Assembly (NCBI RefSeq): GCF_017875315.1
Contig: NZ_JAGGMM010000001.1
Location: 186,001 to 250,000, forward strand
Direction: 5' to 3'
DNA length: 64,000 nt
Origin: Methanomicrobium sp. W14
GTDB lineage: Archaea; Halobacteriota; Methanomicrobia; Methanomicrobiales; Methanomicrobiaceae
Under the pieces are notes generated by a model, which worked only from the letters and a program-made list of their open reading frames with translations, was not told the DNA's origin and did no database searches. A program made the position numbers and the translations under genes. Positions 9,582-18,160 of this stretch are shown one piece after another (position 1 is the stretch's first letter; every line of letters starts with the position of its first letter).

Positions 9582-9830
9582 ATGGAAGAAAAAAAAGAGG
9601 CTGAACTTTATGATGTAATTGTGCCGCCGGGTGTTCCGAGAAAAATAATTCTTGATATCTCGGAAAAGTTTGACGTGGAGGTCGTAGACAGGCCCCGTGC
9701 GGTCAAATTTGCGAATATGGACGGAGACGTAAGAAACCTTATCGCTTTCCGGTGCGATGCAAAAACGGCGCAGGAAGTTCACGACTATATGCTCTCTGAG
9801 CTCAGAAAGTTCGTGGACGGGGACGAATAA
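9582..9830 (+). CDS. Small conserved methanogen protein, 82 aa
   Basis: A compact soluble protein I recognise only as an uncharacterised methanogen type. Its predicted pattern is beta-alpha-beta-beta-alpha: YDVIVPPGV, RKIILDISEKF, VEVVDRP, RNLIAFRCDA, AQEVHDYMLSELRKF. It has one Cys and no membrane segment. A strong TTTGGAGG site precedes ATG. The close spacing (31 bases) to the marker 14 gene suggests one operon and possibly a physical partnership with that ATPase-like protein. Confidence 0.72.
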   Translation: MEEKKEAELYDVIVPPGVPRKIILDISEKFDVEVVDRPRAVKFANMDGDVRNLIAFRCDAKTAQEVHDYMLSELRKFVDGDE

Positions 9831-9839
9831 AATATTTTT

Positions 9840-9867
9840 GACCGGGCGGAATTTTTCCCGGCCAGTC
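9840..9867 (+). terminator. Possible hairpin terminator after the marker 14 operon
   Basis: An imperfect GC-rich inverted repeat (CCGGG...TTTTT...CCCGG) starts ten bases after the stop codon of the small partner gene and is followed by a short T tract (CCTTTT). The stretch from here to 10363 holds no convincing gene. It contains a weak AGAGG/CCTCT hairpin near 9997-10021 and two copies of CCGGAAGAT near 10203 and 10248. Confidence 0.35.
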
Positions 9868-10363
9868 ATCCTTTTCTGCTTTAACAGGACTATCCCCTGA
9901 TTTTCAGCAATCCGTTTAAATTCACCTTTGACTGCAAAATCAGCGGGATGTGTCCATGAATTAGAAAAAGATCTTTAAGAATAAAGTGATTCAGGTCAGA
10001 GGGGTTTTTAGAAATCCTCTTTAATTAAATTCCGGATAATATCTCATAAACTGAAAAACTATTTTCGAAATAATGAGTCATTTTACCCCTGACGTCATGA
10101 TGAGTTTTAGGAAAAAACCGGGAGAATTTAGTATCCCAACTTATTCTACACATATTAGCTTTTCACACCTGTCCATAACCGGGCATAAGCTTCAGAATCT
10201 TTTCCGGAAGATGACCTGTCCCTCAGGCGGATTATCAAAGGTGTTATCCGGAAGATAAATTGTTTTCGGGCCACTCAATAAAACTCTCCGGGGAGAATAT
10301 TGCAGACACAAAATGATTTCGGGACAGCACACGTGATAGCACAGAAAAAACTGAGAAAACCAA

Positions 10364-10377
10364 AATTATATATAATA
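10364..10377 (+). promoter_or_regulatory. TATA-box promoter of the ferredoxin gene
   Basis: The run AATTATATATAATA is a textbook archaeal box A. A start point about 25 bases downstream would fall near 10395, giving a leader of about 70 bases before the ferredoxin ATG. Confidence 0.55.
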
Positions 10378-10385
10378 TCAATAAA

Positions 10386-10428
10386 AAGGGAGAACGTGAT
10401 AACATCCTAAGGTAAGCGTTCTGCCCTT
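10386..10428 (+). promoter_or_regulatory. Long inverted repeat at the ferredoxin start site or leader
   Basis: The arms AAGGGAGAACG (10386-10396) and CGTTCTGCCCTT (10417-10428) pair over 11 base pairs with one bulged G; the spacer is 20 bases. It sits across the expected transcription start point, so it could be a two-arm operator for a dimeric regulator. If transcription starts further upstream it would be an RNA hairpin in the leader. It lies 38 bases before the ferredoxin start. Confidence 0.5.
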
Positions 10429-10466
10429 GGTGGTGTTGGAAAAAGAGAAATGGTGGTAGAAAAACT

Positions 10467-10637
10467 ATGACATATATTATAACAGAAACCTGTGTAGGGT
10501 GCGGAAAGTGTGAACCCGAGTGCCCTGTTGACGCTATTAAAGAGGGGTCTCTCTATAAGATTGAGCCCGGCAAATGTGTTGACTGCGGTCTTTGTGATGA
10601 AATCTGCCCTGTCGACGCAATTTATCGCAAGATGTAA
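10467..10637 (+). CDS. 2x[4Fe-4S] ferredoxin, 56 aa
   Basis: A complete bacterial-type ferredoxin too short for the usual ORF cut-off. Two classic cluster motifs are seen: C9-x2-C12-x2-C15-x3-C19-P (CVGCGKCEPECP) and C37-x2-C40-x2-C43-x3-C47-P (CVDCGLCDEICP), each followed by VDAI. It would carry low-potential electrons, for example between hydrogenase, pyruvate or 2-oxoacid oxidoreductases and formylmethanofuran dehydrogenase. A GGTGGTAG ribosome site precedes the ATG. It is a single-gene unit with its own TATA box and a striking inverted repeat upstream. Confidence 0.95.
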   Translation: MTYIITETCVGCGKCEPECPVDAIKEGSLYKIEPGKCVDCGLCDEICPVDAIYRKM

Positions 10638-10646
10638 GCCGGGCAC

Positions 10647-10680
10647 CCTTTCCTTATGAAAGGTAAAAACCCAAATTTTT
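10647..10680 (+). terminator. Terminator-like hairpin after ferredoxin
   Basis: CCTTTC (10647-10652) pairs with GAAAGG (10658-10663) around the loop CTTAT, and runs of T follow within 15-20 bases (ATTTTTACATTTTT). It starts ten bases after the ferredoxin stop, consistent with a monocistronic transcript. Confidence 0.45.
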
Positions 10681-10826
10681 ACATTTTTCAAAAGAAACTT
10701 AAATAATCGGGCAGACCTGCTGCGGGAATTTTTAACTCTGTTTTCCCCCTTCATTGAGGCATTTAAAATATGTCAGCAACAGATCATCAGATAAGCCATA
10801 TCACTTGCAAAAAAAAGTTTTATAAT

Positions 10827-11108
10827 TTATTTTGTGTCGGTAACTTTGATTATGTGATATCCGAACTGTGTCTTTACAGGCCCTGTGATATCTCCTTTTT
10901 TTGTCTTAAAGCTTGCTTCCTCAAACTCTTTTACCATCATGCCTTTTGAGAACCAGCCGAGGTCTCCACCCTTTTTGCCCGAGGGGCATGTCGAAAACTT
11001 TTTTGCAAGAGTCCCGAAATCATCGCCTGCATTTATCTTTGAAAGGATATCTTTTGCCTCTGCCTCGGTTTTTACAAGTATGTGCGAAGCTCTGACCTTT
11101 GTTGTCAT
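10827..11108 (-). CDS. Parvulin-type peptidyl-prolyl isomerase
   Basis: A 93-residue single-domain parvulin that speeds cis-trans isomerisation of Xaa-Pro bonds. The family signature is nearly complete: [15 protein letters not shown] at the start, [22 protein letters not shown] in the middle, and [14 protein letters not shown] at the end, with active-site His, Cys and His residues. I start at the ATG giving [10 protein letters not shown]; upstream in-frame codons are not family-like. There is no signal peptide, so it is cytoplasmic. Confidence 0.93.
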   Translation of the reverse strand: MTTKVRASHILVKTEAEAKDILSKINAGDDFGTLAKKFSTCPSGKKGGDLGWFSKGMMVKEFEEASFKTKKGDITGPVKTQFGYHIIKVTDTK

Positions 11109-11245
11109 TCTTAAAACTATAGTATATACGGCAAAATAACTTTGCATTTTTGAGATGCAGCTGCATCATATAAGAAGAGCCGGACACCCCGTCACGCACG
11201 TATGTTTTTTTGCAGGCTTAAAGGACGACTTTTTTAGAACTCTTC

Positions 11246-11401
11246 CTATTCTTCTTTTGTATTCACTTCGTCTGTTATTTCCCATTCGCCTCTTTCAACC
11301 CTTCCGGCAATTACCATCTTGTGCGCAAGAGTGCATCTTGGGTCTTTTATAATTTTGTCTAACTCCTTTTGTGTCAGTTTCATGTACCTTGGCATGGACA
11401 T
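11246..11401 (-). CDS. Small basic protein, 51 aa
   Basis: A short ORF with convincing start signals: GGAGA lies 7 bases before ATG. The product begins MSMPRYMKLTQKELDKIIKD and is basic in the first half and acidic at the C-terminus (EITDEVNTKEE). One helix (QKELDKIIKD) is clear. I do not recognise the family. It lies 137 bases upstream of parvulin on the same strand and may be co-transcribed. Confidence 0.55.
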   Translation of the reverse strand: MSMPRYMKLTQKELDKIIKDPRCTLAHKMVIAGRVERGEWEITDEVNTKEE

Positions 11402-11624
11402 ATTATTGTCTCCTTGTTTTTTTCATCAGGTGATGGACTTTTGGTTTTTGGATAACTGTTTCCTGCATGAATTCTTAGGAGAGACAAAAAAATAAATCCG
11501 GCGGTCAGGTGTTTTGAATGATGCAAAGGTTTATTTTGGAAATATCATGCCTGAAAACATCTGTTTTATTGACTAAACAGAAAATCAAAAAGAATTAAAG
11601 TCATTTTGTTCATATGTTTACCAA

Positions 11625-11906
11625 ATGGTGTGGATAAAGTCCCTTGAAGGAAGCTATGTTAACGAATCGAACATTCTCTCAATAACTTTTGACAATAAAT
11701 GCAATTCATTCGTTGCAGTTGTAGGATACAAAGAGGCCAGGCTTCAGCATAAAATATTCCAGAACCGTGCTCTTGACAATATACTTGCCGGTGACAGGCC
11801 GAAAAGCGAGAATGAGATAATAGAGGAGATGATAGAGTATATAGAAAAGGCAAAAAGAGAATCGTCACCGTTTATTCTTGACTTTGACAAACTTATAAAT
11901 GCATAA
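11625..11906 (+). CDS. Uncharacterised small protein, 93 aa
   Basis: Unknown function. The N-terminal half looks like a beta sheet (SITFDNKCNSFVAVVGYKEA) resembling a small SH3/PH-like barrel, and the C-terminal half is helical and charged (ENEIIEEMIEYIEKAKRE). There is no signal peptide or membrane segment. The ribosome site is weak. The nearest genes are both on the minus strand, so it is probably expressed alone. The 223 bases before it (11402-11624) contain no other feature I can support. Confidence 0.55.
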   Translation: MVWIKSLEGSYVNESNILSITFDNKCNSFVAVVGYKEARLQHKIFQNRALDNILAGDRPKSENEIIEEMIEYIEKAKRESSPFILDFDKLINA

Positions 11907-12015
11907 TTTTTAGTCCAAACCGGAAAAACAGGCAAAATAACATTTTTCACAGGAAAAAAAGCCTGTGTTATGTATACATGCATCCCGAAAATATGTGCGT
12001 GATGCTAAAAAAAAT

Positions 12016-12930
12016 TTATTTGTGCAGGAGCTTTACCAAAAGCGCCTTTTGTGCGTGAAGACGGTTTTCAGCCTGCCTCCATACAATACTGTTTTTTCCT
12101 TCGATGACTTCGTCAGTTATCTCTTCCCCCCTGTGTGCAGGAAGACAGTGCATAACGACAGCTTTTGGGGACGCTTTTTCCATAAGCTTTCTGCTGACGC
12201 AGTATCCGGAAAAATCCCTGAGTCTTTTTTCTTTTTCATTTTCAGAACCCATGGATATCCAGGTGTCAGTGTATATCACGTCAGATCCTAAAACAGCTTC
12301 ATCAGGGCTTTCAAAGAATCTGACGTTTCCGCCGGCTTCAATCGTCGATTTTACAATATCCCCGTCAGGTCCATAGCCTTTGGGAGTTGAGACCCTCACC
12401 TCAAATCGGGTATACAGAGATGATAAAATCAGCGAGTTGCAGACATTATTCCCGTCGCCTATCCATGCGACTTTCAGTGACGAAAGGTCTTCTCCGAACG
12501 TCTCCCTCATAGTCATGACGTCGGCAAGAATCTGGCAGGGGTGCTCTTTGTCGGAAAGACCGTTTATCACGGGAACAGTTGCATATTTTGCTATTTCTTC
12601 AACGGTTTTGTGATAGAAAGACCTTACCATAATCGCTGAGAGGTAACCTGAAAGGACGCGTGCGGTGTCTTTTATTTCTTCTCCTCTTCCAAGCTGCATG
12701 TCGTTAGGGTTAAGAAATATCGCGTGTCCTCCAAGTTCAAACATTCCTGTCTCAAATGAAATGCGTGTTCTTGTAGAAGCTTTTTCAAATATCATCCCAA
12801 GGCTTTTTTTGTACAGGAGGTCCCCAAGTATCCCTTTTTTTCTTTTTTCCTTTAGGTCTGATGCGAGGTTTAAAACATCCGCAAATTCCTGTTTTGTAAG
12901 GTCTGTAACTGATAAGATATCCTTTTTCAT
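12016..12930 (-). CDS. argF: Ornithine carbamoyltransferase
   Basis: Transfers the carbamoyl group to ornithine to form citrulline. Diagnostic motifs are the carbamoyl-phosphate loop [11 protein letters not shown], the substrate motif [25 protein letters not shown], the ornithine-binding STPKGYGPD and [11 protein letters not shown], and [13 protein letters not shown] near the C-terminus. At 304 residues it is full length. Its start codon overlaps the purD stop by four bases (ATGA), so translation is coupled to purD. The product feeds ArgG, encoded about 4 kb upstream in the window. Confidence 0.97.
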   Translation of the reverse strand: MKKDILSVTDLTKQEFADVLNLASDLKEKRKKGILGDLLYKKSLGMIFEKASTRTRISFETGMFELGGHAIFLNPNDMQLGRGEEIKDTARVLSGYLSAIMVRSFYHKTVEEIAKYATVPVINGLSDKEHPCQILADVMTMRETFGEDLSSLKVAWIGDGNNVCNSLILSSLYTRFEVRVSTPKGYGPDGDIVKSTIEAGGNVRFFESPDEAVLGSDVIYTDTWISMGSENEKEKRLRDFSGYCVSRKLMEKASPKAVVMHCLPAHRGEEITDEVIEGKNSIVWRQAENRLHAQKALLVKLLHK

Positions 12931-14219
12931 CTGATCTCCTTCATGTGCCTGATGCGCCTTTCAAGGACTTCGAGTGTCCCTATATCTTTTCTGTGGCGTA
13001 CACCGCCTTTGACTGATTCAGCGGCAGACTCTGCAATAGATTCCGCCTCTTTGAGGGTTTCGGCGCAGCCTACGAATGCAAGGGTCCTTGAAGTCTGGGT
13101 ATAATACTTTCCGTTCTTTTCCGTAATATTGGCATAGTATATGTATGCCTCCCCTAAGTCGCCTATCTCTACGGGTTTACCTGATTTGGGAGAGTCCGGA
13201 TAGCCTTCCGGGACAAGGTACTTGCATACTGATGCCTTTTTCTCGAACTCCACATCCGCTTCTGAAAGCGTTCCTTCAACAATCTTCTTTACAATTTCGC
13301 AGAAATCGGATTTTAACAGCGTGAGAAGATTCATCGCCTCCGGGTCACCGAACCTTGCGTTGAACTCTATGACTTTCGGGCCTTCTGAAGTGTTCATGAA
13401 CTGACCGTAGAGCATTCCCCGGTAAGGTGTGCCTGCACTTTTCATGTATGCAACCACGTCCTTCATAATAGAAAGTGCCTTATTGTAGTCAGTCTCCGAG
13501 ACGAACGGAAGCATGTTATCAGGCATCGTATAGGAACCCATTCCCCCTGTGTTCGGCCCGATATCACCTTCAAAAGCTCTTTTGTGGTCCTGGACCAAGG
13601 GCATCGGGACAAGGTGGACTCCGTCGACGAATGCCATAAGGGTGAACTCTTCGCCTAAAAGCCTTTCCTCAAGGACGACCTGCCCACCTATTTCTTTAAT
13701 ATATTTGCAGGCACCGTCCTTTTCAAAGTGCTCTCCCATTATTTTGACACCCTTTCCCCCTGTAAGACCTATGGGTTTTATTGCAAGATCCCTGTCATAG
13801 TCCTTTATGAATTCACAGGCGTCATCAGAGTTATGAAATACGCGGTATTTCGGGCACCCTGCAACCCCGTATTTACTCATCATTTCCCTGCAGAACGCCT
13901 TGTCTGTCTCAAGACGGGCTGCTGCACGGCTCGGACCCACACAGGCTACCCCGTGTTCTTCAAGAAAGTCCACAATTCCGGCTTCAAGGGGAGCTTCAGG
14001 TCCTATCACTGCATATTCGGCACCTGATTTTATGGCAAACTCCGTAATTGCAACAGGGTCAGTCTCCCTGCATATAAGATAGTCCGAACACAGCCCTACA
14101 ATGCCCGGGTTTTTCTTTGCCATAACAGAATATATTTCGCATGAACCGCTTCGTGAAAGAGCCTTTACGATAGCATGTTCTCTGCCTCCTCCGCCTACGG
14201 TAAGAATTTTCATAACCAT
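12927..14219 (-). CDS. purD: Phosphoribosylamine-glycine ligase
   Basis: Second step of purine synthesis: ATP-dependent joining of phosphoribosylamine and glycine. The protein has the N-terminal [17 protein letters not shown], the ATP-grasp segment [36 protein letters not shown], and the metal-binding [14 protein letters not shown]. At 430 residues it is normal. The chosen ATG is eight bases after a GGTGAT ribosome site. It overlaps argF by four bases, forming a purine-arginine operon; carbamoyl phosphate links arginine to pyrimidine rather than purine synthesis, so the pairing looks organisational. Confidence 0.96.
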   Translation of the reverse strand: MVMKILTVGGGGREHAIVKALSRSGSCEIYSVMAKKNPGIVGLCSDYLICRETDPVAITEFAIKSGAEYAVIGPEAPLEAGIVDFLEEHGVACVGPSRAAARLETDKAFCREMMSKYGVAGCPKYRVFHNSDDACEFIKDYDRDLAIKPIGLTGGKGVKIMGEHFEKDGACKYIKEIGGQVVLEERLLGEEFTLMAFVDGVHLVPMPLVQDHKRAFEGDIGPNTGGMGSYTMPDNMLPFVSETDYNKALSIMKDVVAYMKSAGTPYRGMLYGQFMNTSEGPKVIEFNARFGDPEAMNLLTLLKSDFCEIVKKIVEGTLSEADVEFEKKASVCKYLVPEGYPDSPKSGKPVEIGDLGEAYIYYANITEKNGKYYTQTSRTLAFVGCAETLKEAESIAESAAESVKGGVRHRKDIGTLEVLERRIRHMKEIR

Positions 14220-14250
14220 TTTTCATATCACCAGATTTATTGTTTGTATT

Positions 14251-14778
14251 TCAGGCTGATTTATTCAGGATTTCTGAAGCTCGTACAAGTGAATAAAGTT
14301 TTGTATTATTTTTTTTCAGGTTTTCACAGCCGCCCTGTTCACGGTCGACAACCGCAACAACCGTATCGGCTGTTGCACCTGCTTTTCTAAGCTGTTCTAT
14401 TCCGTAGATTACGCTTCCTCCGGAAGTCACAACATCCTCTACAAGAAGAACATGTTTTCCCTTTACGTCACCTATTATATTATCTGATATTCCATGATCT
14501 TTTTTTTCCTTTCGGATAATACAGTATGGTTTTTTTGAAGATAAAGAGACGGAGACGGCAATTGGTACTGCACCTACAGCTACTCCCGCAATGACGTCGA
14601 AATCAAATTTTTCCGCTATTTTTGCAATCTCAGATCCTATGGCCGACAAAAGCGCAGGATTTGTAGATGCGGTTTTAATATCTATATAATATGTGCTTTT
14701 CGCTCCTGATGCAAGAGTAAAGTCTCCGAACTCTATAGCGCCGTACTTAATAAGAATATCTGCAATTTCACTTACCAT
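14251..14778 (-). CDS. pyrE: Orotate phosphoribosyltransferase
   Basis: Makes orotidine 5'-phosphate from orotate and PRPP. Motifs seen are the N-terminal YGAIEFGDFTLASGAKSTYY, the KPYCIIRKEKKDHG catalytic loop with conserved Lys residues, and the PRPP-binding VLLVEDVVTSGGSVI. Starting at MVSEIADIL gives 175 residues, the normal archaeal size; a longer start would add an unrelated stretch that overlaps carS. The start overlaps the end of carS by seven bases, so the two genes are translationally coupled. pyrC lies about 5 kb away. Confidence 0.96.
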   Translation of the reverse strand: MVSEIADILIKYGAIEFGDFTLASGAKSTYYIDIKTASTNPALLSAIGSEIAKIAEKFDFDVIAGVAVGAVPIAVSVSLSSKKPYCIIRKEKKDHGISDNIIGDVKGKHVLLVEDVVTSGGSVIYGIEQLRKAGATADTVVAVVDREQGGCENLKKNNTKLYSLVRASEILNKSA

Positions 14779-15326
14779 GGAACATCTTTGACTCCTATTA
14801 TGTATCCTATCATATTGGCGCCCCTGTGTAATAGAGGTGTGACTATAAGTATCCACAAAAGTATTGCAGGGGTTATGTTTGCAAATGTCCAGGCGGGGTC
14901 AAACAGCAGGACCAGGAGAAGTGATCCTGCAACCAGGTCATACTGGTCCGCTATCAGCCATTCCTCACCGCGTTTTTTGTTGAGTCTCCTTTTAAAAAAA
15001 CTCTTGATAAGGTCTCCTAAAAGAGCACCTGTTGCAAGGAGGGTTACGGATAATGGCGTATGTATGGAAAATCCGATTTTATCCCCTATAAGTATGAGAA
15101 TAAGTCCTATGATTATCCCTGAAAAAACGCCTCCGAAAAATCCTCTCCACGTTTTTCCTTCTCCGAATATTCTCCTGCCGTCATGCCAGTTTCTGCCGAA
15201 GTCAATTGGTTTTCCTCCGCCGAATACTGCAGCGGCCGAATTGGGAACATATGCAGGCAGCATAATCCACAACGCCGCGATAAGCGACATCAGAATTCCG
15301 GTAATATCAATATTAAAGGGCGACAA
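14772..15326 (-). CDS. carS: CDP-archaeol synthase
   Basis: An integral membrane enzyme that activates digeranylgeranylglyceryl phosphate with CTP, the step before polar head-group attachment in archaeal lipids. The 184-residue protein has about five membrane segments and the family motifs NSAAAVFGGGKPIDFGRN, GEGKTWRGFFGG and GDLIKSFFKRRLNKKRGEEW, which contain the conserved Asp and Lys residues at the CTP site. The start is TTG (MSPFNIDITG) with a poor ribosome site. The divergent gene 140 bases away encodes the tetraether lipid synthase, so lipid genes are clustered around this promoter region. Confidence 0.93.
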   Translation of the reverse strand: MSPFNIDITGILMSLIAALWIMLPAYVPNSAAAVFGGGKPIDFGRNWHDGRRIFGEGKTWRGFFGGVFSGIIIGLILILIGDKIGFSIHTPLSVTLLATGALLGDLIKSFFKRRLNKKRGEEWLIADQYDLVAGSLLLVLLFDPAWTFANITPAILLWILIVTPLLHRGANMIGYIIGVKDVPW

Positions 15327-15468
15327 TATGACTAATATAAAGAATTAATAAAATAAATAATGTATCAAAACCTATATGAAAAGCCTGATGAATAGACTGG
15401 ATGTAACCAATCCTTTTATTTAATCAAATCCAGAATAGAATTAAGTAATCAATTGTGTGAGAGCAAAT

Positions 15469-16959
15469 ATGGTGATAAAAACAACAAAGGGTCTTTGTCC
15501 TGAATGTGGCGCATTACTTCCTGCCGATATTATTGAGGAGGACAATCAGATATGGATTGTCAGGACATGCCCTGAACACGGCAAATTCAAAAGCCTGTAT
15601 TGGTCGGATGCGGAGATGTACAAGCGTTTTGATGCATATGATACGGAAGGGAACGGTTTGGAAAATCCTCAGAGGTGTGCATCCAGTGATGAGTGCCCTT
15701 TTGCATGTGGCATATGCAACAATCATAAGTCCACTACGCTTCTTGCAAATATTGATCTTACAAACCGGTGCAACCTGAACTGTGATTTTTGTTTTGCAAA
15801 TGCGCGTGCCTGCGGCTACGTCTACGAGCCGTCATTTGATGAAGTATTATCAATGCTTAAGATGCTGAGAAACGAGAAACCATGTCCTGCTCCTGCGGTT
15901 CAGTTTTCCGGCGGGGAACCGACGATGAGAGATGACCTGGTGGAAATTATTACGGCTGCAAAAGATTTGGGGTTTAAACAGGTTCAGATGGCCACAAACG
16001 GGGTAAAAATGGCAAGGGACAAAAAACTTGTAAAAGACCTGAAAGAGGCCGGGCTGAGCACTGTTTATCTTCACTTTGATGGGGTTACAAAAGAGACCAA
16101 CCCTTTCATAAATATCAGCAAGAAAGCTATTGAAAACTGCGCTGAGGTCGGTCAGGGTATAGTTCTTGTACCAACCGTAATAAACGGAAAAAACGATCAT
16201 GAAGTGGGGAATATCATCAAATTTGCTGCGGATAATATAAAAGTTATAAGGGGTGTAAATTTCCAGCCTGTCGCTTTTACAGGTGCTGCATCAGAGGACG
16301 ATGTAATAAAGGAACGCGTGACGATTCCTGACCTGCTCGATAGAATAGAAAGACAGACTGACGGGGAACTGAAAAAAGATTATTTCTACCCTATTCCCTG
16401 CGTTGTCCCTGTTTCAAAGCTTGTTGAGGCTTACACCGGAAAACCGCAGATTGAGTTTACAACGCACCAGCACTGTGGTGCGGCAACTTATGCATTTGTG
16501 ACGGAAGACGGTCTTGTTCCCGTAAACAAAATGATAGACGTTGACGAGTTTTTCAGGGTAATTACTATAATGTCTGAAAAACTTGATGATAAAAAAACTC
16601 TCAACAAATACCTGACTCTTGCCGAAGGTCTGAAAGGTTTTCATTCATCTTTTAAGAAAGGTGAAAACAACAGTTCCGGGATGTTCTGGAAAATGCTCTA
16701 CCAGGCCCTCGTAAAACAGGACTTCGAAGCTTTAAGGGATTTCCACTGGAATGCTCTGTTTATAGGAACAATGCATTTTATGGACAACTACAACTATGAT
16801 GTGGGAAGGGTTCAGAGGTGCTGTATACATTATGCAACACCTGACGGAAGACTGATTCCTTTCTGCACGTATAATTCCGGTCCGGTGTTCAGGGAACAGG
16901 TCTGGAAGAAGTTTTCAAAACCTGCCGGACAGCACGATCCGATTGAGAAAGTAGACTGA
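15469..16959 (+). CDS. tes: Radical SAM tetraether lipid synthase
   Basis: Homologous to the MJ0619-type enzyme shown to join the tails of two diether lipids into tetraethers. The radical SAM motif is CNLNCDFCF (about residues 101-108) with the SAM motif QFSGGEPTMRDDL after it. Extra cysteines typical of the family include the N-terminal CPECG and CPEHG, the cluster CASSDECPFACGICNNH before the core, and the C-terminal RCCIHYATPDGRLIPFC. ATG at 15469 is preferred over an upstream in-frame GTG. MJ0619 was once proposed to methylate methanopterin, an older assignment to keep in mind. Being next to carS and followed by an MptN-like ligase preserves the MJ0619-MJ0620 pairing. Confidence 0.85.
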   Translation: MVIKTTKGLCPECGALLPADIIEEDNQIWIVRTCPEHGKFKSLYWSDAEMYKRFDAYDTEGNGLENPQRCASSDECPFACGICNNHKSTTLLANIDLTNRCNLNCDFCFANARACGYVYEPSFDEVLSMLKMLRNEKPCPAPAVQFSGGEPTMRDDLVEIITAAKDLGFKQVQMATNGVKMARDKKLVKDLKEAGLSTVYLHFDGVTKETNPFINISKKAIENCAEVGQGIVLVPTVINGKNDHEVGNIIKFAADNIKVIRGVNFQPVAFTGAASEDDVIKERVTIPDLLDRIERQTDGELKKDYFYPIPCVVPVSKLVEAYTGKPQIEFTTHQHCGAATYAFVTEDGLVPVNKMIDVDEFFRVITIMSEKLDDKKTLNKYLTLAEGLKGFHSSFKKGENNSSGMFWKMLYQALVKQDFEALRDFHWNALFIGTMHFMDNYNYDVGRVQRCCIHYATPDGRLIPFCTYNSGPVFREQVWKKFSKPAGQHDPIEKVD

Positions 16960-16996
16960 TAAACCCTTTTCATTTTTTCTTTCAGGTGTCATCATT

Positions 16997-17791
16997 ATGA
17001 TACGCATAGTAAAAAAGCCGACTGACACAGATTCTGATAATTCCACCGGAATGGTTGCGGATGAATTATCCAAAAGAGGTGTCCCCTTTTCATATCTTGA
17101 CCTTAACGGAACAGATCCTTTCTCCGGTGAAATATGCGGTGATCTTATATGGGTCTGCGGCATAAAGCAGGACGGACTGCAGTACGAGATAATAAACGCC
17201 CTTAACCTGAACAACAGGGTTGCGAACTCTCCTGAATCAATAGCTGTATGCGCAAGCAAGGTACAGACAACAGCAAGACTTCTGAAGAATGGTATAAGCA
17301 CTCCTGATACCATATTTACCGGAAGTCTTAATGACGTTGAAAAATTCCTGGAAAAACATGAAAAAGCGGTCTTCAAGCCGGTTTATGGTTATGACGGAAA
17401 CGGAATATACCCGTTTTCGGACATAAGCGGTCTAAGGGACAGCCCTCCGTTTTACGTGCAGGAGTACATAGAAAACGACCGCGATTACAGGGTTTTTGTA
17501 ATTGACGGGGAAGCTGTGGGAGCAATAAAGAGGGTTTCCTCTTCCTTTGCGCACAATATACATCAGGGAGGCTGCGGGAGTGCACTGCAGGTAATCCCTG
17601 AAGAGATGGCCTGCATCGCCTCGCAGGCGGCGAAAGCCATAGAAACAGATTACTGTGGAGTTGATCTTCTGCCAAAGGGCGATTCGTATACTGTCCTTGA
17701 AGTGAACGGTACACCTAACTGGCACTGCATGAAGGCGCCAATACCGTCGCTTCTTTCAGAATTCCTGATAGATGCAGGTAAAAGTCTCTGA
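16997..17791 (+). CDS. mptN: RimK-type ATP-grasp ligase, probable methanopterin glutamate ligase
   Basis: A 264-residue ATP-grasp enzyme of the RimK/LysX class that attaches an amino acid. Seen are KVQTTARLLKNGISTP (start of the grasp domain), KPVYGYDGNGIYPF (ATP loop), FYVQEYIENDRDYRVFVI, and the metal-binding VLEVNGTPNWHCM. In Methanocaldococcus the neighbour of the tetraether synthase homologue is MptN, which adds glutamate to tetrahydromethanopterin to give tetrahydrosarcinapterin. The same gene order here (38 bases apart) supports that assignment, but substrate specificity is inferred from context. Another RimK-type peptide or cofactor ligase is possible. Confidence 0.6.
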   Translation: MIRIVKKPTDTDSDNSTGMVADELSKRGVPFSYLDLNGTDPFSGEICGDLIWVCGIKQDGLQYEIINALNLNNRVANSPESIAVCASKVQTTARLLKNGISTPDTIFTGSLNDVEKFLEKHEKAVFKPVYGYDGNGIYPFSDISGLRDSPPFYVQEYIENDRDYRVFVIDGEAVGAIKRVSSSFAHNIHQGGCGSALQVIPEEMACIASQAAKAIETDYCGVDLLPKGDSYTVLEVNGTPNWHCMKAPIPSLLSEFLIDAGKSL

Positions 17792-17800
17792 TAATAGTTA

Positions 17801-18100
17801 TTACGGATATTTCTCTTCGGGATTTTCATCAATCTCTTTTTCTGTTTTCAGTGCGAGTTCATGCATTCTGTCGGCAATCCTTTTTGATGCTGACGGCTCT
17901 ACCTCTTTCATAGCCTGCGCAATCTCTTCTCCCAGAACAAATATAGCATGCTTGTGCTCCATCTTGCTTTTATGAATCTGGTTGGGTTTGATTTTCAGGG
18001 CGTCGTACTCCGAAAAAACAGCGTTCGGGTTTTCTTTTTCAAAATTCTCCTTTATGGTATACATAAACTGGTGGAGAGCAATTAATTCTTCTTTATGCAC
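17801..18100 (-). CDS. UPF0058 family protein
   Basis: A small all-helical archaeal protein of unknown function. The start HKEELIALHQFMYTIKENFE is the family signature. I place initiation at a GTG so that the protein begins directly with this motif (99 residues); longer starts add a non-conserved stretch. The middle contains SEYDALKIKPNQIHKSKMEHKHA, where His and Lys residues are conserved in the family. It lies downstream of dnaG on the same strand, about 60 bases away, and could be co-transcribed with it. Confidence 0.85.
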   Translation of the reverse strand: MHKEELIALHQFMYTIKENFEKENPNAVFSEYDALKIKPNQIHKSKMEHKHAIFVLGEEIAQAMKEVEPSASKRIADRMHELALKTEKEIDENPEEKYP

Positions 18101-18160
18101 AGGTATCACATTCCTATATAAAGTATAAAATCCGGCATTAACGTTGCTCCTCAAACCAAT

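Noticed and set aside
10073-10258. 61-residue ORF upstream of ferredoxin
   Set aside because: No ribosome site, unusual composition and no domain pattern; it ends well before the ferredoxin promoter.
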